Below, piece after piece: positions 46,259-54,350 of a DNA stretch of 64,000 nt. Both the position numbers and the translations under genes were made by a program. The stretch is from Vibrio sp. Isolate34 (GTDB lineage Bacteria > Pseudomonadota > Gammaproteobacteria > Enterobacterales > Vibrionaceae), in assembly GCF_022397915.1 (NCBI RefSeq), contig NZ_JAKEUO010000006.1, positions 66,192-130,191 of the forward strand, read 5' to 3'. The notes under the pieces were generated by a model. That model made no database searches. It was not told the DNA's origin and worked only from the letters and a program-made list of their open reading frames with translations. Position 1 is the stretch's first letter. Every line of letters starts with the position of its first letter.

Positions 46259-46735
46259 ATGAGAGACGTCGAAGCGATCATTAAGCATGTAAAACAAGGC
46301 TGCAAAACCAATGGCAAACAGTTTACGGCAAAGAGGCTGTTGATATTGCGTGCGTTGGTACACGCTGACAAAGCACTGTCTGCCTATGAAATTGTCGATT
46401 ACTGTAAAGAGCACTTTGATCAGAATGTTCAGGCGATGTCGGTTTATCGAGTGTTGGAGTTCCTAGAAGAGCACCACTTGGCGCATAAACTGAAAGTCTC
46501 CAACAAGTTCATACTTTGCGACCATATTCTTTGCGAACATGAACATGGCATCCCCCAATTTTTGATCTGCTCCAAGTGCGACAAGATCAGCGAGCAAACC
46601 ATCCACCCTGCCATTATTCGTGACCTTCAATCTCATGCTAAACAAGAAGGCTTCACCGTTGTTAGCCCTCAGTTAGAGATAAGCTGTGTGTGCGACGAAT
46701 GTGCGAACCAAAATGAGTCCGCTTCCACTCAATGA
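46259..46735 (+). CDS. Fur-family transcriptional regulator, Zur-like
   Basis: A 158-residue metalloregulator of the Fur superfamily. The N-terminal winged helix covers residues 15-85 (AKRLLILRALVHADKALSAYEI, SVYRVLEFLEEHHLAHKL). The metal part shows CDHILCEHEHGIPQFLICSKCDK and, near the C-terminus, CVCDECA: structural Cys-x2-Cys pairs as in Zur. The Cys and His count is higher than in plain Fur. Its promoter carries a Zur-like box, so it may be autoregulated or under another Zur. It lies 65 bp upstream of the dihydroorotase fragment and probably shares its transcript. It could be the main Zur or, more likely, a paralog tied to this island. Confidence 0.82.
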   Translation: MRDVEAIIKHVKQGCKTNGKQFTAKRLLILRALVHADKALSAYEIVDYCKEHFDQNVQAMSVYRVLEFLEEHHLAHKLKVSNKFILCDHILCEHEHGIPQFLICSKCDKISEQTIHPAIIRDLQSHAKQEGFTVVSPQLEISCVCDECANQNESASTQ

Positions 46736-46800
46736 TGCTCCTACTCTCTTAAACACTCTCAACAGTATTAGCCCCATCAACAAGGAGAAAGTGAAACGCT

Positions 46801-47556
46801 ATGTCTGCAACGCTCATAAAGAATGCCCGCGTGGTTAACGAAGGCATCGTCACCGAAACAGATGTATTGGTCGTCGACCAGCGAATCGAAAAGATCGCAA
46901 ACCACATTTCACCAAGCCCAAACGATGAGGTCATTGACGCGCAAGGCTGTTACCTAATTCCTGGAATGATTGATGACCAAGTTCACTTTCGTGAGCCGGG
47001 TTTAACACACAAAGGCTCAATCGCCACTGAGTCACGAGCTGCGGTCGCAGGCGGTATTACCAGCTATATGGAGATGCCAAACGTAAACCCTGCAACAACA
47101 ACCATTGAAGCCTTAGAGAAAAAGTTTGATATTGCATCACAAAGCTCGCTAGCGAATTACTCATTTTATCTCGGAGCGACCGAAGACAACCTCGAACAAA
47201 TTAAACGTCTCGACCCAACTAAACACTGTGGTGTAAAGGTGTTTATGGGCGCTTCAAAGGGCAACTTGTTGGTTGAAGATCCTCAAGCACTCGATGCCAT
47301 ATTCCGTGATTCTCCCGTCCTGATTGTCACCCATTGTGAAAGCGGGCCTGTTATCGCCAAAAACCAAGAACAATTAAGAAAAGAGAAAGCGGTTTTCACG
47401 ATTGAAGATCACCCCATTCTAAGAGACGACAAAGCTTGTTATGCCTCTTCTTCTTATGCGATTGAGCTAGCTAAAAAACACAACAGTCAACTTCATGTGC
47501 TGCACATCACGACAGAAAAAGAACATCACCTTGGTAGATGCTCGCAAGCTGTCTGA
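46801..47556 (+). pseudogene. dihydroorotase-like protein, N-terminal fragment
   Basis: Residues 1-240 are the first half of an amidohydrolase of dihydroorotase type (as found in zinc-starvation paralogs): IPGMIDDQVHFREPGLTHKG, AAVAGGITSYMEMPNVNP, VKVFMGASKGN, LHVLHITTEKE. The usual HxH zinc pair is Gln60-Val-His62, so the first zinc ligand is replaced. The family continues for another ~200 residues (carrying the catalytic Asp), but here the frame breaks just after TTEKE and stops at 47556. The sequence that follows, one base out of frame, belongs to a different family (COG0523 GTPase). Hence this is a truncated gene, probably inactive, made by an internal deletion. Confidence 0.85.
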
Positions 47557-48145
47557 CACACGCTACTCTGAACACGATACCTTCAATCAGCAAATTACCA
47601 TTGCGGATACGATCGTCGGCAATAAAGTAGACCTTTATAACAAGGGGGATGCCGAAAAGCTTGCCGAGTACGTTGCACAGGTTTGCCACCCAGACACCAA
47701 ACTCATATTTGCTCATCACGGTAAGATCCCTTTCGGTGAGTTTGATGGAGACACAAACTTTTACCATCATCAAGCTCATGGGCACCATCATCACCATCAT
47801 CACCATCATCATAAACAAGACAAACCACTTGCTTCAGAATTACCGATGCCAGAGAGCGGTATGATAAAGGCGAGCAACCAAGGTGAAGGGTTTAAAAGTA
47901 TTGGTTGGCGATTCGCGGCTGACAAACTGTTCGACCGTCAGCAATTGCTTAAGGTATTAGTCGGACTCAAAGCCGAACGAATGAAAGCGGTGTTCATCAC
48001 TCAAAGCGGAATCTTTGGTTACAACCTAACGGAAGATGGCCTAACAGAGTGTGAGTTAGATGAGTGCAATGAAACCAGAATAGAAGTCATTGGTTATAGC
48101 ATCGACAGCGACCTAGAAAACCAATTGTTGGCGTGTCAGATATAA
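47522..48145 (+). pseudogene. COG0523 (ZigA/YeiR-type) GTPase, C-terminal fragment
   Basis: About 207 codons that begin in the middle of a CobW/COG0523 G3E GTPase: TLVDARKLSD, then IVGNKVDLY (NKxD guanine-specificity motif), a His-rich tract (HHQAHGHHHHHHH..., 47767-47814) and the C-terminal domain with GWRFAADKLFDRQQLLKVL and TECELDECNETRIEVIG. Missing are the P-loop, the CxCC metal motif and Walker B, about 130 residues. These proteins act as zinc metallochaperones in zinc-starved cells and are Zur targets. The fragment is joined to the dihydroorotase fragment around 47515-47525 but one base out of frame, so no fusion protein is made unless it is restarted internally at ATG 47495 or later. 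Confidence 0.85.
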
Positions 48146-48177
48146 CCAGAACTGGTTAACTCTTCAGTCTCCTAAAA

Positions 48178-48217
48178 TCAAAGCCCTATGAATTACTGCA
48201 TTCATAGGGCTTTTTAA
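48178..48217. terminator. bidirectional terminator
   Basis: Stem AAAGCCCTATGAAT/ATTCATAGGGCTTT with small loop, between the COG0523 fragment and the convergent aspartoacylase gene. Confidence 0.9.
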
Positions 48218-48240
48218 TCAATCCATTATAGGTTCAAACG

Positions 48241-49113
48241 CTAGTTCACTGAGACCAAGCGTTTCTCGGCCAGTGCCATCGCAATGTTGGCTTTAGCATA
48301 AGCACTTTCATTAATGAAATGCGGATAGATATCTCGTTCGCGCTCCCAATAGATGTCATAGCCAAAGAAAGTTGCAAGTATTGGCTCCCCCTGCTTCACT
48401 ACCTCGAAGTCTCGACCACAGATCGCTGGGTGCACAGTAGCAACGCGCATACCGTCTGGACCAAGCGGAACATTCACCTCTTCAACATAGAAAAAGGCAT
48501 CGTAGTCTTCTAACGCTTGTACTTGCTTGAGGTTGTGCTTCTCCACGTAATCAAGAACCATGGTCAGCATCTGCTTCATCAGTTTGAGAGTATCGAACTT
48601 CAGTGAGCCATGCGCCTGAGCGCCAACTTCAATCATCACTCCACACTTCCCGACAGTACAAAGGTAAGGCTGCTCATCCCAAGGCTTTCTATCTTCAAAC
48701 AGAATATTAGCTTCCGGCATTCGTTGTTTCACATACGCGCCCATTTTTTGATAGAAAGCATCATTGGAAAGCAAGATTAATGTAGCCCCCATATTGCTGG
48801 TTGTGTTGTGCAAATCCACAATCAGTTGTTGCTCTGTGCTTGCGTGTCTGTCTATAAACTGCCGCGCCACTGTGTACTCAGCTAAACCGGCAGTGTCGTC
48901 GTGGTTAGCATTAGAAAACTGACGGTTTAGGTCCGTATCAAGGTATCGCACGTTCTGCTCTACCGCTTTAGGGTTTGCGATAACTGAATTCGCAGAGAAT
49001 GTCGAACGATCGGCGGCATACATGCGCTCTTTAATGAGTTTGTTTAGGTAGATTCCAGAAAGCTCGTTACCGTGTGTTCCGGCAACCAGTAAGACTTGAT
49101 TGATGTTATCCAT
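48241..49113 (-). CDS. aspartoacylase
   Basis: Zinc hydrolase of the AstE/AspA family that splits N-acetylaspartate or similar N-acyl amino acids. 290 residues from the ATG at 49113 (an upstream in-frame TTG at 49143 gives a leader unlike the family). Zinc ligands are His and Glu in AGTHGNELSG (about residue 14), with LDTDLNRQF (about 60), the third histidine in DLHNTTSNMG (about 105), and VEVGAQAHGS. It resembles eukaryotic/proteobacterial aspartoacylase more than astE in this window. A Zur-like box lies just upstream, so it seems to belong to the zinc-starvation regulon. Substrate and role in zinc stress are inferred. Confidence 0.85.
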   Translation of the reverse strand: MDNINQVLLVAGTHGNELSGIYLNKLIKERMYAADRSTFSANSVIANPKAVEQNVRYLDTDLNRQFSNANHDDTAGLAEYTVARQFIDRHASTEQQLIVDLHNTTSNMGATLILLSNDAFYQKMGAYVKQRMPEANILFEDRKPWDEQPYLCTVGKCGVMIEVGAQAHGSLKFDTLKLMKQMLTMVLDYVEKHNLKQVQALEDYDAFFYVEEVNVPLGPDGMRVATVHPAICGRDFEVVKQGEPILATFFGYDIYWERERDIYPHFINESAYAKANIAMALAEKRLVSVN

Positions 49114-49155
49114 GTAATTGATTTCCAAGTATCGAAAGTGCAAGTCGCACTCGCA

Positions 49156-49178
49156 TTGATGTTACGATATAACATAAC
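49156..49178. promoter_or_regulatory. Zur-like operator upstream of the aspartoacylase gene
   Basis: GTTACGATATAACATAAC region: the right half matches the Zur consensus at 9 of 11 bases, the left at 6 of 11. It lies 43 bp before the aspartoacylase ATG on the minus strand and resembles the box near 46209. Confidence 0.5.
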
Positions 49179-49544
49179 AACAATGCGCCTATTTCTCCAG
49201 AAGACTTAACGAGCAAGCATCAGATAATTCCAAGGAACCACTTGAGCGACAGACAATACTTCGTCATACATAAAGTAACCAAACAATGTGGTTGGGTAGG
49301 CCTATTAACACAGTTTTGATTCTTAGCCCTTCATCGCTATTTGTTATAAAAGAGGCGCTTATTATTCTGATTAGAATTGGGTTAAAGCTCGTTACCGTAA
49401 GGAAATCCCTTCGCCTCAAAACCCTTAAATGCTGAGTTTGCAAGCACCCACAAAATTATGCAACTTGGCTAATGACACATCACTTTTTATCTTCAATATA
49501 CAGCCGTCAGCGCTGGCGTTATCCTGTATTTGAAGAGAACTATT
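49179..49544. other. intergenic region upstream of cqsA
   Basis: About 365 bp without a gene. It must hold the cqsA promoter; no repeat or named site is clear to me. Confidence 0.35.
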
Positions 49545-50726
49545 ATGAGTGATAAAACCAAAAACAAACCATTACCTTCCTTTATTGAAGAACGCTTGAG
49601 CTTTTATATTCAAGACCTAATAACCCAGAACCAAAGCCAAAAACACTTGGTGTTGGGTAAACGTCCATCGCGCGACTCCGTTGTCATGCAGAGCAATGAT
49701 TATTTGGCTTTGTCGCACAACAAAGCAATCCAACAAACTCACCAAGCGGCGATCAGCGACCACGACGACAATGTGGTGATGTCTGCGATTTTCTTACAAG
49801 ATGCAGAGTCTAAACCAGCGTTTGAAACCGAACTCGCCAACTATGTTGGAATGGAAAGCTGCCTGCTTTCTCAGTCTGGTTGGGCAGCCAATATTGGGTT
49901 GCTTCAAACGATCTGTCCGCCAAGGACGCCTGTGTATATCGACTTCTTTGCACATATGTCGCTATGGGAAGGCATTCGCGCGGCGAGTGCGGCAGCTCAT
50001 CCATTTATGCATAACAATATGAGTCACTTACGTAAACAACTGGAACGTCATGGTTCTGGTGTGATTGTGGTCGACTCGGTTTACAGCACCATCGGTACCA
50101 TTGCCCCGCTCCGCGACATCTACGAAATGGCGCAAGAGTTTGATTGCGCTGTTATCGTCGATGAATCGCACTCCTTAGGGACACACGGTGAAAAAGGGGC
50201 AGGCTTAGTGCAAGCTCTAGGGCTCACTGACCAAGTCGACTTTATCACCGTCAGCCTAGCCAAAACCTTCGCTTATCGCGCAGGCGCAATCCTCGGTCCT
50301 AAACAGCTATCGGCAACCTTGCCGTTTGTCGCTTACCCTGCGATTTTTAGCTCAACCGTGTTGCCGCAAGAAGTGATTCGTTTAGAGAAAACATTGGAGG
50401 TGATTAAAGGTGCAGATGACAAACGAGAAGCCCTGTTTAAGCGAGCACAATCGCTTATTACGGGTCTAAAACGGATCGGCTTTAACATCCGTAGCGAATC
50501 TCAAATCGTTGCGCTGGAGTGCGGCAATGAGAGAAATACAGAGCGAGTACGCGATTTCCTTGAAGAGCGAGATGTGTTCGGCGCAGTGTTCTGCCGTCCA
50601 GCGACGGGTAAGAATAAGAACATCATCCGATTTTCAGTAAATGCAGACATGACTCCACGAGACATTGACCATGTACTCACGGTTTGTCATGACGCGTACC
50701 ATCACCCAGAGTTAGAATTCGTATAA
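49545..50726 (+). CDS. cqsA: CAI-1 autoinducer synthase
   Basis: PLP-dependent acyltransferase that makes the precursor of the CAI-1-type quorum-sensing signal from S-adenosylmethionine and an acyl-CoA. 393 residues from the ATG at 49545 with GAAGAGA upstream. It aligns closely with V. cholerae CqsA along its length: SNDYLALSHNK, LLSQSGWAANIGLLQTIC, the PLP-binding Asp206 and His209 in VDESHSLGTHG, and Lys240 in SLAKTFAYRAGAI. It is convergent with its receptor gene cqsS across a 150-bp gap with a terminator. The acyl chain preference cannot be read directly but the receptor suggests C8. Confidence 0.96.
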   Translation: MSDKTKNKPLPSFIEERLSFYIQDLITQNQSQKHLVLGKRPSRDSVVMQSNDYLALSHNKAIQQTHQAAISDHDDNVVMSAIFLQDAESKPAFETELANYVGMESCLLSQSGWAANIGLLQTICPPRTPVYIDFFAHMSLWEGIRAASAAAHPFMHNNMSHLRKQLERHGSGVIVVDSVYSTIGTIAPLRDIYEMAQEFDCAVIVDESHSLGTHGEKGAGLVQALGLTDQVDFITVSLAKTFAYRAGAILGPKQLSATLPFVAYPAIFSSTVLPQEVIRLEKTLEVIKGADDKREALFKRAQSLITGLKRIGFNIRSESQIVALECGNERNTERVRDFLEERDVFGAVFCRPATGKNKNIIRFSVNADMTPRDIDHVLTVCHDAYHHPELEFV

Positions 50727-50787
50727 CTCTGCCAAATCTATAACTAACACAAACGGCAGGACTGAATGGACGCTATCATGTCGCTAA

Positions 50788-50825
50788 ACAAAAAGAGCCC
50801 AGCATTTTGCTGAGCTCTTTCTTGT
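50788..50825. terminator. bidirectional terminator
   Basis: Stem AAAAGAGC(c)CAGC/GCTG(a)GCTCTTT between convergent cqsA and cqsS. Confidence 0.8.
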
Positions 50826-50874
50826 GTCTTTGTTCGCTGACAAAATAGTCGTGTTCTTCAACCTATGGCATTCA

Positions 50875-52923
50875 CTAAATCCAGTGAGCAATCTTATCGA
50901 ACAGGCGGTTTTTATCTGCCGGTTTGACGATAAAATCTGACATGCCTGACGATTCCATTTTCTCTAAAGTGACGGGTGAGCTGTCGCCAGTGTGAGCAAT
51001 GATTGGCACCGAAGAGTACGCTTTATTGGCACTTCGAATTCGTCGAGAAGCTTCCACACCATCCATGATGGGCATTTCGATATCCATGAGAATCAAGTCG
51101 ATCTCGTCGCAATCCAACGCGTCTAACGCTTGTTGGCCATCTTCTTTCTGCACAACATCAAAACCCTGCTTTTCCAGTAACATCGCAGTAAAACGGCGCA
51201 AAGATTCGTTGTCATCCACCACCATAATCGTTCGCTTATTCGTGGCCTCTAGCGGTTTTGTAGGCGCCGCTGGTATCACGTAATTGGAATCGAAAAGTAA
51301 GCGGTCGATGGTCGCTTTAGTATTAAGCAGCCAAACTTGCGTTTCCACCCAAATAGGCTCGAAAGCAACGTTTCGGACACGCTTAATAGGATGATGCTCA
51401 TACAAGTAAATGATTCGCGCTTCAGTGAACGAAAGCAGTGATTCAATCCTCTCTAGGCAACTGGCTCGTAAGTCCAAGCTCTCCATATCAACAAAGATCA
51501 GATCGAATTCGAACTGGTATTCCTTATTTTTTAGGGCGGATGCGACATCTAAGATGGCGAGGTCGAAACCCATAAAACGCGATATCTCGGTCATTTTACT
51601 GGTCAGAACCTTCTGGTCGCTTACCATCAACACAGTCTTGAGCTTAGTGAGCTCACTCTTGATCTCTTTCACTGTGTTTGAAGCCAAAAATGGGAACGTC
51701 ATCGTAAACTGAGTCCATTGTTCCACTTCTGACTGACACTTAATCTCACCACCAAACGAACGCATCACCTTCTTACAAAATGGCAAACCCAGTCCGTAAT
51801 TACCCGATTGGCCCGTGGTGTAAAAATCTTGGAAAATGCGTCGAATCACATCACTTGATATGCCAGAACCGTTATCCGTCACCATGATTTGATTGGTGAC
51901 TTCATCACTGCACATCGTGACATGAATATGGAAATCTTCAGGGCTGCGATGGTGGAATGCGTTCTTGAACAGGTTGTACATGACGTACTTCAACAAGGTA
52001 TCGCTGCCTAAGAAGTCAAAGCCGCTTTGTACGTCTAGAGAGATTGCCGATTTATCGGCTGCGCGTTTGTAGTTGAAGCTGGCAATCGAATCCTCAACAA
52101 CCGCTTGCGCCGAATGCTTTTTAAAGGTCGATCGGGATACACGATTTTCATCAATTGACGTCAATAACAAATCAATCGTTTCGTTACCTGAGTGGATGAT
52201 CTCCATCGCTTCATCACCCACTTCTCGCAACTGGATAACGTCTTCATTGCTCAGCGCATATTGCCCCTTGTGGTCACCACTTTTAGGGTTCGGCAGTATG
52301 GATTGCATGACATCAATAGACGTTAATAAACCACTTAAAGGGTTTCGCATCTCGTGAGCAATACCGGCACCAAAAGACTTCGCCAGTGATACCTTATTTT
52401 CATGTTCCACCTGATTACGGAAATAGAACAAGTTACCGAACAAGTAAATAAACAAGAAGATGGGCACATGTGTCCAGTCCATTGTAATTTCTAGGTAGAA
52501 ACCTTGTGCCACCCAAGCACATAACGTCGCAATGCCGATTCCAGCAAAAGTTTGAGCGAACATGACCTTAGTGACGTGCACCAACAAAATATGCAGGAAT
52601 ATAGCTGACATAAAAGACATGACCCAAACGTTGGACCAATTGTTCATCAGCAGCATATAAAAGAAGAAACACGGCAAGCAGAGGGTTACCGCAACTTGAT
52701 AATAAGCCGGAAGGTATTTGCGCCATTCAAATGGAACACGATTACGGAAAATAATGCCTAAGAACAGTACCGAACACGCTAGACGCAGCGGTAGGTTTTC
52801 ATAAGGTTGAGGGAACAAAAATTCCCACACAACGTAGTAAATGGGAAAGCCGACAAAGCCCATCCAACCCACAAGGGTGAGATTAGGTTCTGCGTATTGA
52901 TAAACTTTGCGAATAGCGTTCAT
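50875..52923 (-). CDS. cqsS: CAI-1 receptor hybrid histidine kinase
   Basis: Membrane sensor kinase/phosphatase that detects CqsA signal and feeds phosphate to LuxU. Six transmembrane helices (residues 15-168), then the dimerisation/phosphoacceptor helix with His190 (GIAHEMRNPLSG), a HATPase domain (N-box KYVMYNLFKNAFHH, G-box DNGSGIS and NYGLGLPFCKK), a degenerate receiver-like segment (about 435-550), and a true receiver with phosphoacceptor Asp614 (ILMDIEMPIMDG). Ligand pocket residues equivalent to V. cholerae W104, S107 and F162 are present as Trp100, Ser103 and Phe158. Phe166 stands where V. cholerae has Cys170, as in V. harveyi. Standard 682-residue length. Confidence 0.95.
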   Translation of the reverse strand: MNAIRKVYQYAEPNLTLVGWMGFVGFPIYYVVWEFLFPQPYENLPLRLACSVLFLGIIFRNRVPFEWRKYLPAYYQVAVTLCLPCFFFYMLLMNNWSNVWVMSFMSAIFLHILLVHVTKVMFAQTFAGIGIATLCAWVAQGFYLEITMDWTHVPIFLFIYLFGNLFYFRNQVEHENKVSLAKSFGAGIAHEMRNPLSGLLTSIDVMQSILPNPKSGDHKGQYALSNEDVIQLREVGDEAMEIIHSGNETIDLLLTSIDENRVSRSTFKKHSAQAVVEDSIASFNYKRAADKSAISLDVQSGFDFLGSDTLLKYVMYNLFKNAFHHRSPEDFHIHVTMCSDEVTNQIMVTDNGSGISSDVIRRIFQDFYTTGQSGNYGLGLPFCKKVMRSFGGEIKCQSEVEQWTQFTMTFPFLASNTVKEIKSELTKLKTVLMVSDQKVLTSKMTEISRFMGFDLAILDVASALKNKEYQFEFDLIFVDMESLDLRASCLERIESLLSFTEARIIYLYEHHPIKRVRNVAFEPIWVETQVWLLNTKATIDRLLFDSNYVIPAAPTKPLEATNKRTIMVVDDNESLRRFTAMLLEKQGFDVVQKEDGQQALDALDCDEIDLILMDIEMPIMDGVEASRRIRSANKAYSSVPIIAHTGDSSPVTLEKMESSGMSDFIVKPADKNRLFDKIAHWI

Positions 52924-53256
52924 ACGAAATACTTTGTTCTCTAAGCCCTAACGTTTACTGGTTCTATGGTTTAATTCTTATACTTAGGCGCCGATTATAT
53001 TACACATCCCCTGTCAGCAGTGAGGTTTCAATCAAATATATACACGCTTTTGCATTTAATCTGTTTAAACCCTGCAGCCAAATACATGAAGACCTCGTTA
53101 ATACGAGGCCTAATAGTGATTTCATTTCTTGTTATCTGTGACACATAAAGCTAGCGTATCGGCAGGTAGATGTTAGTAAGTAAATCACATTAATCGATGA
53201 GTCAAAATATTTAGTCGCATTCAGCTTAGCCTGAATTTACCCTAAACTTACGTAAG
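52924..53256. other. intergenic region between cqsS and the dioxygenase gene
   Basis: About 330 bp, no gene seen. A small hairpin CCTCG-TTAATA-CGAGG lies at 53092-53107 without a clear T tract, so I do not call it a terminator. Confidence 0.35.
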
Positions 53257-54072
53257 CTAGGTCACCGTCACTCTGTGCATTTTCCTTGGCGTATCGCCGT
53301 AATCTATCACCGCGTAATGCTGCGTTACCCTGTTATCCCAGATCGCCATTGAGCCTTTGCCCCATTTGAAACGAGCTTGAAATTCAGGGCGGCGCGCTAT
53401 TTCAAATAGCTGACTGAGTAAAGCGTCGCTCTCTTGTCGCTCAAGCTCATTGATGTAACGCGTAAACTGCTCATTGATATAGAGCGTTTCTTTACCTGTT
53501 TCTGGGTGAACTTGAACAACAGAGTGAACGACTGGCGGGTTTTCCCGAGCAGTTTTGATTAATGACTTATGCCACTCAAGCCCAATCTGATCCGAATCTA
53601 TACCTTCAAACGCCACCAGCGAATGAGTGGCCGATAAGCCTCTCAGCTTTGCTTTCATATCTTCATCTAACGAATCAAATACAGCCGTCATCGAACACCA
53701 AATCGTGTCCCCTCCCACATTAGGCAGATGCTGAGCATGCAACAGAGAAGCTTTCGACGGTAATTCACGCCAAGTTAGGTCCGTATGCCAATAGCTTTCC
53801 ATCGGGGCATTACCACGCGTTGTTTCTATCACACTCACCTGAGGTACATGCTCGACGCGAGGGAAAAACGGATGTGCCGGTTCGAGTTGCCCAAATCGTT
53901 GTGCAATCATCAAATGTTGTTCTGACGAAAGGGTTTGCTCATCCAGAAAAATCACTTGATGAGTTAGAAGCGCCTGATAAATCTCATCAAGTTCAGTCGC
54001 ACTGCATGTAGCGAGTTCGATTCCATGGATACGAGCACCGATGTGAGGAGTAATGGGGTCTATTTTCAACAT
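53257..54072 (-). CDS. TauD/TfdA-family Fe(II)/2-oxoglutarate dioxygenase
   Basis: A 271-residue cupin-fold dioxygenase. The iron ligands are His96 and Asp98 (YWHTDLTW) and His252 (TQHYAVIDYG), and the 2-oxoglutarate-binding arginine is in RKMHRVTV (about 267). Its closest character is taurine dioxygenase, which releases sulfite from taurine, but the tauABC transporter genes are not adjacent, so tauD is not assigned. Related enzymes attack 2,4-D or other alpha-sulfonated or aryloxy acids. Single gene, minus strand, preceded by a terminator belonging to the next gene upstream. Confidence 0.88.
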   Translation of the reverse strand: MLKIDPITPHIGARIHGIELATCSATELDEIYQALLTHQVIFLDEQTLSSEQHLMIAQRFGQLEPAHPFFPRVEHVPQVSVIETTRGNAPMESYWHTDLTWRELPSKASLLHAQHLPNVGGDTIWCSMTAVFDSLDEDMKAKLRGLSATHSLVAFEGIDSDQIGLEWHKSLIKTARENPPVVHSVVQVHPETGKETLYINEQFTRYINELERQESDALLSQLFEIARRPEFQARFKWGKGSMAIWDNRVTQHYAVIDYGDTPRKMHRVTVT

Positions 54073-54171
54073 AAGCTCGCTTATTGATGATGTGACATTT
54101 TAAAGTCATTTTAGATACTGACTATTAAACCGGACAATGGCGAGTTTTCTTTCCACACGCTGCTAATACAT

Positions 54172-54207
54172 AAAAAAAGAGCCCCTAAATAGGCGCTCTT
54201 TTTGTTT
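54172..54207 (-). terminator. terminator of the MBL-fold gene
   Basis: Stem AAAAAGAGC/GCTCTTTTT with inner pairing; lies just past the minus-strand MBL gene stop. Confidence 0.75.
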
Positions 54208-54350
54208 TTTGATACTTCCTGTATCCATAGACAAGTCCAATCTGTAGTACTTTCACCGAAAGCCAGATCATCGATATCTCCAGTTGTGTATCAATTTAAA
54301 TCTAGCACATAATCTTCAAGCTTTTCTGAGACACAACCAAGATAACCAAC

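Noticed and set aside
47767..47814. CAT-trinucleotide-like tract as a microsatellite of its own
   Set aside because: It is in frame with the COG0523 fragment and encodes the His-rich segment usual for that family.
47507..47818. Minus-strand frame rich in Met and Val opposite the His-rich tract
   Set aside because: It is the antisense of the CAT repeats encoding histidines and has no start signals.
48241..49113. Assignment of the second AstE/AspA-family gene as astE
   Set aside because: A clear astE is present at 18278-19306; this protein has aspartoacylase-type motifs and a Zur-like promoter.
53092..53107. Hairpin CCTCG/CGAGG as a terminator
   Set aside because: Short stem with no T tract on either strand.
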